From assembly GCF_033118175.1 (NCBI RefSeq), contig NC_083701.1, positions 53,581,001 through 53,645,000 of the forward strand: 64,000 nt of DNA. Direction: 5' to 3'. The stretch's first letter is position 1; every line of letters begins with the position of its first letter. The DNA is from Dama dama. Lineage: Eukaryota > Chordata > Mammalia > Artiodactyla > Cervidae. Made by a program: the position numbers and the translations under genes. A model generated the notes under the pieces. It was not told the origin of the DNA. It worked only from the letters and a program-made list of their open reading frames with translations, and ran no database searches. Below, one piece after another: positions 46,195 through 58,274 of the stretch.

Positions 46195-47545
46195 GACCAG
46201 TCCCAGAAAGGCATGGTAATGTATCTGGTATTGCTACCTTAACAGAAAAGGAAGCATCTCATGATACCATCACTTCTTGTTTTCTACACAGACATGCACT
46301 GGGAATGCAAACCCTTCTTGAAGTCTTGTGAGAACCTTTGCCAACCACCATCAAATTCATCAGTATTATCCTCTGATAATCCCTCTGAATCATGAATTTA
46401 AAAAATTGCCATAAGAGGACCGGATATTAAATGTATGTTTACCAAATAGTTCACTGGCTTTCCTGGAGAGCAATACCTAAGTGCTTCTTTGAATTAAGGA
46501 CAGTTGCTTTAATTTTTCTGAAAGAAAAGAAATTCCACAGTCAGAATACCTTGAAAAGAATGATTCATCCATGTGCTGCCTTACCTGGCAGTTATTTTTA
46601 ACCATCTGAATGAGATAAAGTTTTCATTTCAAGCCTATTATGTTTTCTACTTAAAAAAAATACTGTAAGCTCTCTAGGATTAGCAGCTGATTGGGAAGAG
46701 CAGAATAGAGGCTGACATCCTTTCCAAAGTGAAATGCTAAGGATGGGCTTTACTCTGAGATGGTTATCAATTTTTCTAAAAAAAGAAGTCCATGAACACC
46801 TAGAAAGTACAGAGGACTCCTTCAGAAGTTACTTCTATCTCAATGGTATTAAATCTGAACTACAGATCTAAAACCCTTTTCTTCCTGATATAAACTCTAT
46901 TAAAGATTTTGTCCTAGCTTACAGTCTTTGATCTTAGGACTGAATCTTATTATAGTTAAACACAAAAAGCCTTTGAGAAATCTGGTGTTCTTTGAGACAA
47001 GATTTTTTTTTTTTTTGGCCTTTTCAAGTGAGGTAAAGAAGCTTTAACTCCATTTGCAAAAATATATATACCTTAACCAATCAAGATTTTTGATACTTGC
47101 AACCATTAAAACAAAAATTTGAAATTGAAGGAATTTCTGACATACCATGTATGATATGTTGTTCTTTTGAAAATCACCTCACAATTTAATGTCATTTTAC
47201 AAGTTAAGAGAGAACTTGAATAAGCCTTCACACTGATATTTAAAATAATAAGACATGAAGCTTACCTGTATTTGAAACGCATTGCCTTATTTCTGTGTTA
47301 ATAAAGAGGAATATCATTCGTTTATTTGGAAATATCTTATAATTACATTTCAGTACAGTTTTCTGTGTAATTCTAAAATGTTTACTTTTTGCATTTAAAT
47401 ATGCTCTTCTGGGAGAGAATTCATAGGCTTAACTTTACTGCTAAAAACAGTTAAGAACCCTTGATTTAGGGAGAGGTTACAGGTAGAGGAAAAAAACTGA
47501 GTCATGTGATCAGGATTTGAGACCTAACAATTAGAGGTCTAGCGG
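46195..47545. other. Intergenic, nothing firm
   Basis: AT-rich, with a T-run near 47005. No gene or named repeat recognised. Confidence 0.4.
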
Positions 47546-47555
47546 AAGAGAAGTT

Positions 47556-47772
47556 GGCCTTCCCTAGTGGCTCAGTGGTGGAGAATCCACCTGCCAATGC
47601 AGGAGACATAGGTTCAATCCCTGGGTTGGGAAGATCTCCTGGAGAAGGAAATGGCAACCCACCCCAGTATGCTGGCCTAGGAAATCTCATGGACGGAGGA
47701 GCTTGGTGAGCTACAGTCCATAGGATGGCAGAAGAGTTGGACATGACTTAGTGACTAAACAACAACAACAAC
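47556..47772 (+). mobile_element. Bov-tA SINE with (AAC)n tail, 10-bp target duplication
   Basis: Bov-tA from ggccttccctagtggctcag to gacatgacttagtgactaaa, then (aac)n. AAGAGAAGTT is duplicated at 47546-47555 and 47773-47782. Confidence 0.9.
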
Positions 47773-47789
47773 AAGAGAAGTTAGCAAAC

Positions 47790-49760
47790 AGACTGAAAGA
47801 CAGCAGCCATAAGTTAGGAGGAAAATCAGACAGTTTTGTAGAATGGAAATCACGAAGAATGTGTCCAAGGAAGGAGAGTGGTCACTTATTATAATGTTGC
47901 CAAGAGGTTAATTAAAGTAGTTTCCCTTGACCTTGACATGAATAGCTTCATTGGAATGTAATTCCCATGAGTAAATGAGTGGCAGGTGAAGAAGTGGAGA
48001 CAGTACCTACAGACAACTCAGTGATGAAGCCTGCCTGACTGTGAATGGGAGCAGAGAAATGGGGCAGTTCCTGGGATCTGTGATCAAGAAATGGTTTTTA
48101 TAAAAGAGGGGACTACTTGGCTAAATGACTGTGCTGCTAGGGAGAAACTTCAGATGAAAGAGATGGGGACAAATGCAGGAAGGCAGTCACTGAGAAAGAG
48201 AGAGAAGCACAGAGCAGAGACAGAGGAAAGGCTGGACACATGGGTACAGGTTCAGGAAGGCTGATAGGTTTAGTGATGAGTGATAAGGATGCTTTTTCTA
48301 TGATCTAATGGATGTTGGCAATTTGATCTCTGTTTCCTCTGCCCTTTCTAAATCCAGCTTGAACATCTGGAAGTTCACGGTTCATGTACTGTTGAAGCCT
48401 GGCTTGGATAATTTTTTGTTAGCATGTGAAATGAGTGCAGTTGTGCAAAAGAGTTCCAGAAAAAGCAAGAGAATTCCAGGAAAACATCTGCATCTGCTTT
48501 ATTGATTATGCCAAAGCCTTTGACTGTGTAGATCACCACAAAAAGGCTTTGACTATGTAGATCACAACAAACTGGAAAATTCTTAAAGAGATGGGAATAC
48601 CAGACCACCTAACCTGCCTCCTGAGAAATCTGTATGCAGGTTAAGAAGCAACAGTTAGAACTGTACATGGAACAACGGACTGGTTCCAAATTGGGAAAGG
48701 AGTACATCAAGGCTGTATATTGTCACCCTGCTTATTTAACTTATATGCAGAGTAAATCATGTGAAATGCTGGACTGGATGAAGCACAAGCTGGAATCAAG
48801 ATTGCCAGGAGAAATATCAATAACCTCAGATACGCAGATGACACCACCTTTATGGCAGAAAGCAAAGAGGAACGAAAGAGCTTCTTGATGAAAGTGAAAG
48901 AGAGAGTGAAAAACCTGGCTTAAAACTCAATATTCAAAAAACAAAAATCATGGCATCCAGTCCCATCATGTCATGGCAAATAGATGGAAAAACAGTGAGA
49001 GACTTCATTTTTGGGGGTTCCAAAATCACTGCAGATGGTGACTTCAGCCATGAAATTAAAAGACACTTGCTCCTTGGAAGAAAAGCTATGACAAACCCAG
49101 ACAGCATATTAAAAAGCAGAGACATTACTTTGCCAACAAAGGTTCGTCTAGTCAAAGCTTTGGTTTTTCCAGTGGTCATGTATGGATGTGAGAGTTGGAC
49201 TATAAAGAAAACTGAGCACCAAAGAATTGATGCTTTTGAACTGTGGCGTTGGAGAAGACTCTTGAGAGTCCCTGACTTCAAGGAGATCAAACTAGTCAAT
49301 CCTAAAGGAAATCAGTCCTGAATATTGATTAGAAAGATTTATGCTGAAGCTGAAGCTCCAATACCTTGGCTACCTGATGTGAAGAACTGACTCCTTGGAA
49401 AAGACCCTGATGCTGGGAAATACTGAAGGCAGGAGGAGAAGGGGACAACAGAGGATAAGATGGTTGGATGGCCTCACTGACTCGATGGGCATGAATTTGA
49501 GCAAGCTCCAGGAGCTGGTGATGGACAGGGATGCCTGGTGTGCTGCAGTTCATGGGGTCGCAAAGAGTCGGACACGACTGAGTGGCTGAACTGAACTGAA
49601 CTAATGAAGGTGCTTGTCTGATTGCTGAATTCTTGTCTGATTGCAGCTGTTCCTTGATAAAGCATGAGGCAGTGTTGTTCAGGAAAGGAGGGTAAAATGG
49701 GCATTTCAGGGGAGTGGGCAATGTATAGACTAGCAAAGCGTAGGAGGATTCTTGGGCAGT
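47790..49760 (+). repeat. Old interspersed repeat, second copy, interrupted by BovB
   Basis: About 47790-48290 and 49616-49760 continue one another in the repeat family described at 38225-39470. The left part includes ggagcagagaaatggggcag, caggaaggcagtcactgaga and gaaggctgataggtttagtg, and the right part begins tgtctgattgc. The BovB at 48291-49603 splits it. Confidence 0.55.
48291..49603 (+). mobile_element. BovB LINE with inverted 5' segment (twin-priming structure)
   Basis: The right part (about 48440-49603) is BovB on the plus strand from the reverse transcriptase region to the tail gacacgactgagtggctg plus aactgaac. The left part (48291 to about 48435) is BovB on the minus strand. Its outer end (gctttttctatgatctaatg) is the complement of BovB sequence lying next to where the plus part starts (ccagaaaaagcaagagaatt). 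An approximate duplication ATAAGGATGCTT (48283-48294) / ATGAAGGTGCTT (49604-49615) flanks the whole. A 50-bp stretch (aaggctttgac...) is also repeated near 48510-48560. Confidence 0.82.
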
Positions 49761-49943
49761 GAAAAGTGTTCATTGAGATTTGTTATCATTACTTGTTTTC
49801 AGAATTTTACTTTGAAAAATTTCAAACATATCTGAAATAAGTATTTACATCCCCTTCCCTTAGATTAACATGTTCTTTCTCTCTCTTCATATTTAATGTA
49901 TATACACTTCTGTTGTTGAACTGTTTGAGTCAGTTGCAATGTG

Positions 49944-50153
49944 ACAGGCTTCCCTGGTGGCTCTGACAGTGAAGAATCTGCATGTAATGCAGGAGATCCG
50001 GGTTCAATTCCTGGGTCAAGAAGATCCCTTAGAGAAGGGCATGACAACCCACTCCAGTATTCTTGCCTGGAGAATTCTATGGACAGAGGAGCCTGACCCC
50101 AGTCCATGGGGTCGCAAAAGAGGCAAGACACAACGAGCAACTAACACACATAC
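49944..50153 (+). mobile_element. Bov-tA SINE, 9-bp target duplication
   Basis: ggcttccctggtggctctga, gttcaattcctgggtcaaga, ccagtattcttgcctggaga, ending caactaacac. TGCAATGTG flanks it at 49935-49943 and 50154-50162. Confidence 0.9.
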
Positions 50154-50163
50154 TGCAATGTGC

Positions 50164-51172
50164 AAAGCCCCTAAATGCTTCACTGGGGAACAAGGTCTTT
50201 CTACTTGAATACAAAAGTAACACTCAGGAATTTTAACAGTGATACCACAGTTCATTTTCCAAGTTTTCTATTTGCCCTAATAATGTTCTTCATAGTTGTG
50301 TTTTTTGTGTTCACACATTGCTTTAAATACTAATGTCTCTTCATTGTCTTTTAACATGGAACGGTTCCTGGCTTTTGTTTCTTTCCTTTTTCTTTTTTCA
50401 GTCTTTCATTCTTTCTTGACATTAACGTTTTTGAAAAGGTCATGCCAGTTGTTTTTGAGAATGTTGTCATTGCTGTTTTAGAGTGAAATTTAGAGAAGGG
50501 TTGTGTGATTTTCCTCAGCAAAATTCAGGTGTTCAGGTGCACACAGGGAGGAAGCCCTCAGGGTAATTAGGTTTAATCTGGACTGTGTGTGATTAGAAAA
50601 AAAAGGAGAGAGAAGTTCAGGGTCACTGTAAGGGAGTTCTATTGATAAACCATGAAATCTAAGCAGGTAGAGAGGGAAGAGAGAACATGAAGGGCATGAT
50701 GGATAATAATGTTAAAAAGGTCACCAATTGGCTGGAAGTCTCCACGAAGTCTCTAAAAAGTGAAAGAATTATATCAGGAACATAGGAATGCAGCTGGTCA
50801 ATGAAAACATCTGTGCTTTTACATGAACTAGGTCTGCTGAAAGCTCACTGCTTATGGATGGGGTAAAATATGGGAGATAGATCCCATACACAAAATTGTT
50901 TTATGAGCCCCATTACTAGGGAGAAAAATACAGCATATATTTAAAGACTTGTAAAAGTCTTTTACTGTAACTCTGACTTTATGTCACACCTCAGAAGAGG
51001 AATGCCCATAATTCTCATTCTTTATTATACTCCTGGCATCCTTAGCAGAAGGGAGATGTGTTGTTGACAGACATCTGTCATGTAGAACATTTAAGTGACT
51101 AATGAAGTCATTAAGCTCAATAATGGTAAAACTGAGAGGAAGACCAGAGCACCCACACACATACTGTATTAG
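50164..51172. other. Intergenic, nothing firm
   Basis: Possibly more of the old repeat between 50.5 and 50.8 kb (agagagggaagagagaacat region), but too diverged to assign. No genes seen. Confidence 0.3.
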
Positions 51173-51560
51173 CCATGCTGCTGCTAAGTCACTTCAGTCG
51201 TGTCCGACTCTGTGCAACCCATCCTGGGATTCTCCAGGCAAGAACACTGGAGTGGGTTGCCATTTCCTTCTCCAATGCATAAAAGTGAAAAGTGAAAGTG
51301 AAGTCGCTCAGTCGTCTCTGACTCTTCGCGACCCCATGGACTGCAGCCCACCAGGCTCCCCCGTCCCTGGGATTCTCCAGGCAAGAACACTGGAGTGGGT
51401 TGCCATTTCCTTCTCCAATGCATAAAAGTGAAAAGTGAAAGTGAAGTCGCTCAGTCGTCTCTGACTCTTCGCGACCCCATGGACTGCAGCCCACCAGGCT
51501 CCTCCGTCCATGGGATTTTCCAGGCAAGAGTACTGGAGTCGGGTGCCATTGCCTTCTCCG
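51173..51560 (-). mobile_element. Bov-A2 SINE with an extra 143-bp tandem unit
   Basis: Reverse-strand Bov-A2. The block gattctccaggcaagaacac through cccaccaggctcc occurs twice head to tail with a period of 143 bp (about 51229-51371 and 51372-51514), nearly identical, so the usual dimer has become a trimer. Confidence 0.85.
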
Positions 51561-51561
51561 T

Positions 51562-51652
51562 TAGCCATGCTGCTGCTAAGTCACTTCAGTTGTGTCCGAC
51601 TCTGTGCGACCCCATCCCTGGGGTTCTCCAGGCAAGAACACTGGAGTGCTGA
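51562..51652 (-). mobile_element. Second Bov-A2 fragment
   Basis: Repeats the opening of the previous element (tagccatgctgctgctaagt, cttcagttgtgtccgactct, gttctccaggcaagaacact) and stops after one short unit. Confidence 0.8.
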
Positions 51653-51679
51653 ACTCCCCAAATCACATGATGTGTGTGT

Positions 51680-51882
51680 GCATGCATGCTAAGTTGCGTC
51701 CGACTCTTTGCAACCCCAAGGACTGTAGCCCGCCAGGCTCCTCTGTCCATGGAATTCTCCAGGCAAGAAAACAAGAGTGGGTTACCATCCCCTTCTCCAG
51801 GGGATCTTCCCACCCAGGGATCCACTCTGCGTCTCTTTACATCCCCTGCACTGGCAGGCAGGTTCTTTACCACTAGTGCCAT
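51680..51882 (-). mobile_element. Bov-tA SINE
   Basis: Reverse Bov-tA (gttgcgtccgactctttgca, ggaattctccaggcaagaaa, ggcaggttctttaccactag) abutting a BovB on its right. Confidence 0.88.
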
Positions 51883-51883
51883 C

Positions 51884-53195
51884 TGTTGTTGTTCAGTCGT
51901 TCAGTCGTGTCCAGCTCTTTGCAACCCCATGGACTGCAGCATGCCAGGCTTCCCTGTCCTTCACCATCTTCTGGAGATTACTCAAACTCAGGTCCATTGA
52001 GTCGGTGATGCCATCCAACTATCTCATCCTCTGTCGTCCCCTTCTCCTCCTGGCTTCAATCTTTTCCAGCATCAGGGTCTTTTCTAATGAGTTGGTTCTT
52101 TGCAACAGGTGGCCAAAGTATTGGAGCTTCAGCTTCAGCATCAATATTCAGGGTCGATTTCCTTTAGGATGGACTGATTGGATCTCCTTGCAGTCCAAGG
52201 GACTCTCAAGAGTCTTCACCAACACCACAGTTCAAAAGCATCAATTCTTTGGCATTCAGCCTTCTTTATGGTCCAGCTCTCACATCCATACATGACTACT
52301 GGAGAAACCAGTAGGTTTGTCATAGCTTTTCTTCCAAGGAGCAAGCGTCTTTTAATGTCATAGCTGCAGTCACCATCTGCCGTGATTTTGGAGCCCAAGA
52401 AAATGAAGTCTCTCACTGTTTCCCAGTGTTTTCCCACCTATTTGTCATGAAGTGATGGGACTGGATGCCATGATCTTCGTTTTTTGAATACTTAGTTTTA
52501 ACCCAGGTTTTCCACTGTCCTCTTTCACCTTCATCAAGAGGCTCTTTAGTTCCTCTTCGCCTTCTGTCATATGGGTGTTGTCATCTGCATATCTGAGGTT
52601 ACTGATATTTCTCCTGGCAATCTTGATTCCAGCTTGTGCTTCATCCAGTCTGGCATTTTGCATCATGTATTCTGCATTTAAGTTAAATAAGCAGGGTGAC
52701 AATATGCAGCCTTTACGTACTGCTTTCCCCATTTTGAACCAGTCCATTGTTCCATGTCCAGTTCTAACTGTCGCTTCTTGACCTGCATACAAGTTTCTCA
52801 GGAGGCAGGTGAGATGGTCTGGTATTCCCATCTCTTTAAGAATTTTCCAGTTTGTTGTCATCCACGCAGTCAAAGGCTTTTCAGCATAGTTAGTGAAGCA
52901 GATGTTTCTGAAATTCTGTTGCTTTTTCTGTGATCCAATGGATGTTGGCAATTTGATCTCTGGTTCCTCTGCCTTTTCTAAATCCAGCTTGAACATCTGG
53001 AAGTTCTCAGTTCATGTACTCTTGAAACCTAGCTTGGAGAATTTTAAGCATTACTTTGCTAATGTGAAATGAGTGCAATTGTGTGACAGTTTGAAGATTC
53101 TTTGGCATTGCCTTCCTTTGGGATTGGAATGAAAACTGACCTTTACAGTCCTGTGGCCCCTACTGAGTTTTCCAAATTTGCTGGCATCAATATTG
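51884..53195 (-). mobile_element. BovB (RTE) LINE, 1.3 kb, 5'-truncated, internal deletion
   Basis: Minus-strand BovB ending in the tail region at 51884 (gttcagtcgttcagtcgtgt) and extending to ccaaatttgctggcatc at about 53190. The 183-aa frame at 52445-52996 retains reverse transcriptase motifs including an intact LRYADDNTHM (YADD) and KGCILSPCLFNLNAEYM. A short deletion near 52300 removes part of the post-RT region present in the 33.9-kb copy. Not a full element. Confidence 0.92.
52445..52996 (-). pseudogene. BovB reverse transcriptase fragment with YADD retained
   Basis: A 183-codon open stretch from MFKLDLEKAEEPEIKLPTSI covers the palm of the RTE reverse transcriptase. The catalytic YADD is present, but the endonuclease and N-terminal parts are missing. 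It is the longest uninterrupted RT remnant in the window. Confidence 0.85.
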
Positions 53196-53222
53196 CTACC
53201 TAAGGTACCTGCACATCACACA

Positions 53223-53430
53223 AAGTGAAAGTGAAGTCGCTCAGTCGTGTCTGACTCTTTGCGATCCCATGGACTGTAGTCTACCAGGCTTCTCCATCCA
53301 TGGGATTTTCCAGGCAAGCGTACTGGAGTGGGTTGCCATTTCCTTCTCCAGGGGATCTTCCTGACCCAGGGATCAAACCCAGGTCTCCCACATTGCAGGC
53401 AGACACTTTACCCTCTGAGCCACCAGGGAA
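53223..53430 (-). mobile_element. Bov-tA SINE, 12-bp target duplication
   Basis: Reverse Bov-tA close to consensus (gtcgctcagtcgtgtctgac, gagccaccagggaa). GCACATCACACA is exact at 53211-53222 and 53431-53442, marking a relatively young insertion. Confidence 0.93.
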
Positions 53431-53819
53431 GCACATCACACAGGCTACGGTTTAATGCACATCTCTATTTCAATTACTCTATTTAGTGACTCTTATGCTG
53501 CCAAAGCCCAACTTTGATATAAGAAGCTGTCTAGGAAGGATAAATTCTTAAAGCTGTGCCCTCCACAAATAATTTTAGAATACAAAGGTATAAAGTAACT
53601 GGAAGGCCTTTATTATCACTTAATTCTGGCGGTCCCAGGCACAAAGCCAAAGCATTTATAGATGTGCCAGCATTTATAGAGTACCAGCTCCAGTATCAAA
53701 ACTGTTTTATGAGCAACAATCCACCATGTGTGCAGATTCTATCTACCTTTATTCATTGGCTTTCTTCACTGTTATCACAAGCCAGCATTCATTTGGAACT
53801 ATATGAGGCTCTATTTATG

Positions 53820-53882
53820 TATATATATATATTTGTGTGTATATATATATATTTGTGAATACATACATATATATATATATAT
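53820..53882. repeat. (TA)n-rich microsatellite
   Basis: Alternating TA/TG tracts (atatatatat, tgtgtata) stand just left of a Bov-A insertion. Confidence 0.85.
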
Positions 53883-53884
53883 TT

Positions 53885-54018
53885 CTGGGGGAGGGCATGG
53901 CAACCCACTCCAGTATTCTTGCCTGGAGAATCCCATGAACAGAGGAACCTGGAAGGCTACAGTCTATAGGATCACAAAGAGTCAAACATTGCTGAAGTGA
54001 CTTCGCACTTCATGACAT
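53885..54018 (+). mobile_element. Bov-A monomer
   Basis: ggcatggcaacccactccag, attcttgcctggagaatccc, gtcaaacattgctgaagtga; no tRNA head. Followed by more TA-rich sequence. Confidence 0.82.
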
Positions 54019-54867
54019 GCATATATATATTTTAACAAAGTTACATTGTAAGAGAAAAAATATGAATATTCTTTTAAAAGGGCTTTCTGAGAGAGGAGCA
54101 TAGTGATGGAAAATGTACTGGAAACTATTAAGAATTTACATACTGTGCTTTTTTGATAAAATAGTTGAAATAGAATTATTTCAGTTGTGCTATTTAAATC
54201 AATTTGCTGTCTGAATTACTAAATTGGCTTCAGAAAATGATCCCAGTAAAATAATATCTACATTATTATTATCCCACTAAAATAGCATCTCAGTGTAGCT
54301 TCATCTTAATATATACCAGAAGCACATTCTGAGGTCTTTATATTAGGTTTTAATTCAATTGCATTATCATCTTGAAAAAGCTGACTGGCCTGGATTTGGG
54401 CCTGTTGACACGAGAACATATTTCAGTGAGCCCCAGAGAGGATCAAAGTATAGGCTTCAACTGCCCCCTGGTGACTGATCAGCAGAATAACCAAATATAA
54501 TTCAAAATCTGGAATAAACAGGTTTTCTCCTTTGCCATTTATCTATTCATTTAAAAGAACATATTAGGAATTCTATTACGCACTGTTATGCATTGAAGAT
54601 CAAAAGATAAGTGGGATAGATTTGTGTCATAGTAAAATCAGGGTGAAAAGATAATTTCAGCTCTCCCTGCTAAGTGCCATTATAGTGATTTTTTTCTATT
54701 CTGATCAAGTTATTATGTAGGCCTTTATATTTGTAGGCATTCTTATGGCAATTAATATTACTTGGAAATTCCTGAAAAAAGCATCTTTCTACACAAGTGT
54801 AATCCTTGTATCAAACAAATCTAGAAGACACATAGTAAATAATTACATATTTCTAGTTTTTCCTAGG

Positions 54868-55074
54868 GCTTTCCAGGTGGCTCAGCGTGAAGAATACGCC
54901 TGCAGTGCAGGAGAGGCGGAGATGCGAGTTCAATCCCTAGGTCAAGATGACCCCCCGGAGGAGTAAAGGATAACCTACTCCAGTGTTCTTGCATGGAAAA
55001 TCTCATGGACAGAAGAGCCCAGCAGGCTACAGTCTATGGGGTTGTACAAGAGTTGGACTGAGCAACTGAACAAC
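54868..55074 (+). mobile_element. Bov-tA SINE, 13-bp target duplication
   Basis: Bov-tA with AGTTTTTCCTAGG exact at 54855-54867 and 55075-55087. Diverged in the head-body junction. Confidence 0.92.
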
Positions 55075-55089
55075 AGTTTTTCCTAGGAA

Positions 55090-57080
55090 TAACATGAATC
55101 TGTAATTTTTTTTCTGATTTACCCATATTGCTTTTTATAATTATCCTACTAATAATGTTTACAGTTTTAAAAATTATTTTCATTCTCTCCAGGTCAGCAT
55201 TATCAGATCTATTAAGCAGATGAAGAAACTGAGGCAGAAGTCAGCCTTACCTGATAATTCAGTGTAATAGATGAGATCACAACTCGAATTGTCTAATTGC
55301 ACCTGTTAAGTTTTCTTGGCAGATTCATCCAATGACTTTCGTGTGGTTTCTGAGGATAAATACGAGGGGTCTTATGAAGCCACTGAGTAACATGAGATAG
55401 CCATTTACAAGAAGGGTTAAACCACATGTTGGACCGTTTCCAACATCAGCTACTGAGCAGCTGTCACAATTCTCTTGAGTTAGATGGAGTCTTTTTTCAG
55501 GTTATGTAAGTCCCATATCCAATTACCAATCCCCAACATCACCCAGGCCCAGGCTTGGCACTGCTCAACCAAATGATACGTTGTGGTGCCAGAGCAAAGC
55601 GATTACATAAATAATTTACTTGGTCTTCTTTAATCCTATACAGGAGAAGCTTACGGTAATCCTCATTAGTATTTTACTCACGCAGTCATGTAACAGTTAT
55701 CTCCTAATGAATTTTCAACACTGAGCATGAAAGGGTGCAAAACTTTTAAAAGATGTATTCCTAATTTAACATAAATCAATGATGTGAGTCAAGATATATA
55801 CAAAGTTGGTTTATTTGAAAGATATCAATGGTTCTAGATGAAAACTACAGGATAATTTCTAAGAGGTCAAAAATAAAAATAAAAAAACCTAGAGATAGTG
55901 GGGAATTTTTCGGTATTATCATTTTAAAGCTAGGCTCTTTAGTATTTTGAATTGTTATTATTTTCAGTTCAGCTATTTTTGTTCCATTTCAAAATATTTT
56001 CCATTTTTCTCATATTTTCTTTTGAGCTATTAAACTAGTATCTTTATGAGCAATTGGCTTTCATATACAGTACTATGAAATAAAAACTAATTGTTCAACA
56101 TTTAGGTACCACTTAAGATTGTTTCATTTTTGAATAACTGGTAGCATAATGGTGAATATAACTATTATTACTTTGGATCATTGCTTTATAAGAAATGAAG
56201 TGAAACAAAATCTTTTGGGGCAGTTTTATAATTTTGTGTGTCTTGGACTCAAATTTTCATAATTAAGTCCAGTTCGTTCAATGACTACACTTAAAACATA
56301 AATTCATCAGAAATTTGTATCTCTAGAGCATGATCCAAAAATTAACATGAATGCATTCCTCAACTGCACTGTACTGTTACCTTCCTTTTTTGCTCCCATG
56401 TTTGTTCACTAGCTCATTCATGTGTTAACTGCTTTGTCCATTCACCCACAAGTAAGTATCATACAAAATAGTCATGTTTTCTCCCCTCCAGGAGTTCCTC
56501 AAGTGGGAAAACCACTGTGCTGAAATCAGGAACAGATGCTTCTCATAGAAAAAGTGGTCGGGAATCAGCACAGAGCAAGAAACGTCAGACTATTCTGGCA
56601 ACAAGCTGAATTCTGAAAGGCAAGTAGGAATGAGTTAAGAAGGCTACCCAGTTTGGTGCATTTTCTACCATATTAGAGATATAGCAACTTGACCCTTTTG
56701 GGGATTCTTAACCAGAGAAATAAGTAAATGGCAGTTCAAGAGGAGCCTAGGTGATATGGCTGAGCTTGAACTTTACCTATTGAGAAATTACAGGTAGGGG
56801 AATAAAAATGACCAGACTTGAATTTTAGTAAGGTCACTTAGGCAGTAATGTGGAAGATATATTGGAGGAGGCATGGAGCAACTGAAGCGAGGAAATATTA
56901 AGAGCCTACTGCAGTAATCTGGGTTTGAACTTAAGAGGGCCTAAGAGGGCAGGTAGTTGACAATTTACAATCTTGTGACACTCAAAATGGTCTTGATTAG
57001 CAGCATGAGCACATTTGAGAAGCCTGTCTGAAATACACAATCTTGTGCCACATTCCTTACCTTTAGAATCAGTGTTTTAA
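55090..57080. other. Intergenic, mostly unassigned
   Basis: A short MIR-like piece (about 55190-55260, gatgaagaaactgaggcaga) and old-repeat-like sequence near 56880-56960 (gagcctactgcagtaatctg) are visible. I see no gene. Confidence 0.4.
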
Positions 57081-57082
57081 CA

Positions 57083-57287
57083 AGTACTCTGGTGGCTCAA
57101 ATGGTAAAGAATCTGTCTGCAATGCAGGACACCTGGGTTCAATCCCTGGGTCGGGAAGATCCCCTGGAGAAGGGAGTGGCTACCCACTCCAGTATTCTTG
57201 CCTGGAGAATCCCAGAGGAGGCTGGTGGGCTGCAATCCATGAGGTTGCAAAGAGTCGGACACCGACTGAGCAACTAACACTTTCAGG
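57083..57287 (+). mobile_element. Bov-tA SINE
   Basis: tactctggtggctcaaatgg, gggttcaatccctgggtcgg, ccagtattcttgcctggaga, ending caactaacactttcagg. Confidence 0.9.
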
Positions 57288-58270
57288 TAATCTATATGTC
57301 TGGGAGGGAGAATCATTCAGACAGAATAGAAACACAGTATGGGCAGTTACTGCAGACAAAAAGAAAAATCACTCTTAGGTGTGGTCAGTTTGAGGTGTTT
57401 ATGGAACATTCAAGGAAGCTGCTCCATAGCAGTTGAGTATGTGGATCCTGAGGCTGGGCTTGAGATGCAGTTTACCATTTATCAATCTGTTAGTATTTGA
57501 AGCCATGGTCCGACCCAAGTTTCCTGGAATCTGCCCAGGAAATCATATCATTAGGCAGAGGGCCCAGAGGGAGCACTAAGAAACATCATTATTTAAAGTT
57601 CCATATAGCGAAAGGTATCCACAAGAAACAGAAGGAGGTTCCAGTGGGAGGTCTAAACAACGTGAGAAGTGGGAAGAGTTCCAAGTGGCAGGATGGTCAA
57701 CATTCTCATTTTCCAGCAGAGCTCACATAAGAACAGACAAAAGTCCATGCATTTGGCAATCTTGATGTCAAAGTAAAGCTATGGGTGGAGATTATTTCCC
57801 ATTAGTTCGTTCTTGACCTTAGTATGTGGGGATGCAATTTAGTTTCTGCTTTCAAAGTTCAGATGAGTAGAGTATGCGAGAGGAGCTTGGTATGGAGCCA
57901 CTTTGCAAATGTTCTCTCTTCCAGTAAGATGGTAAATTCTTTGAGGAATAAGGAAGGCACATAAAGATGAGTAAGACCCAGTCCTAACCCTCAGCGTTTA
58001 TAATAAATAAGAAATAAGGTATCCATAATACAAGATGGGACATATATTATAAAATATAGGGATTCAAAAGAGGCATATACTACATCCAAACAATCAGAAG
58101 AGGCTGCTTACTTCCCCTAAATTGTTAGTACAGAAATGTGCTTACTTAACATTTACATACTTAACACTTAAACTATTTTAATTGCTGACTTTTCTCTCAA
58201 CAAATCTGATGAATTATTAATAAAGTCCCACTTATTCCAAAATCCAAGGAAACTTCAAACTCATTCATGA
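57288..58270. other. Intergenic, downstream of ENY2
   Basis: The plus-strand frame at 57497-57730 (77 aa) lies here but shows no family I recognise. The sequence has the look of the old repeat seen at 38.2 kb but is too diverged to assign. Confidence 0.35.
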
Positions 58271-58274
58271 GATA

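Noticed and set aside
51229..51514. Regular repeats considered as a CRISPR-like or satellite array
   Set aside because: Only two units, both Bov-A sequence within a SINE, in a mammalian genome.
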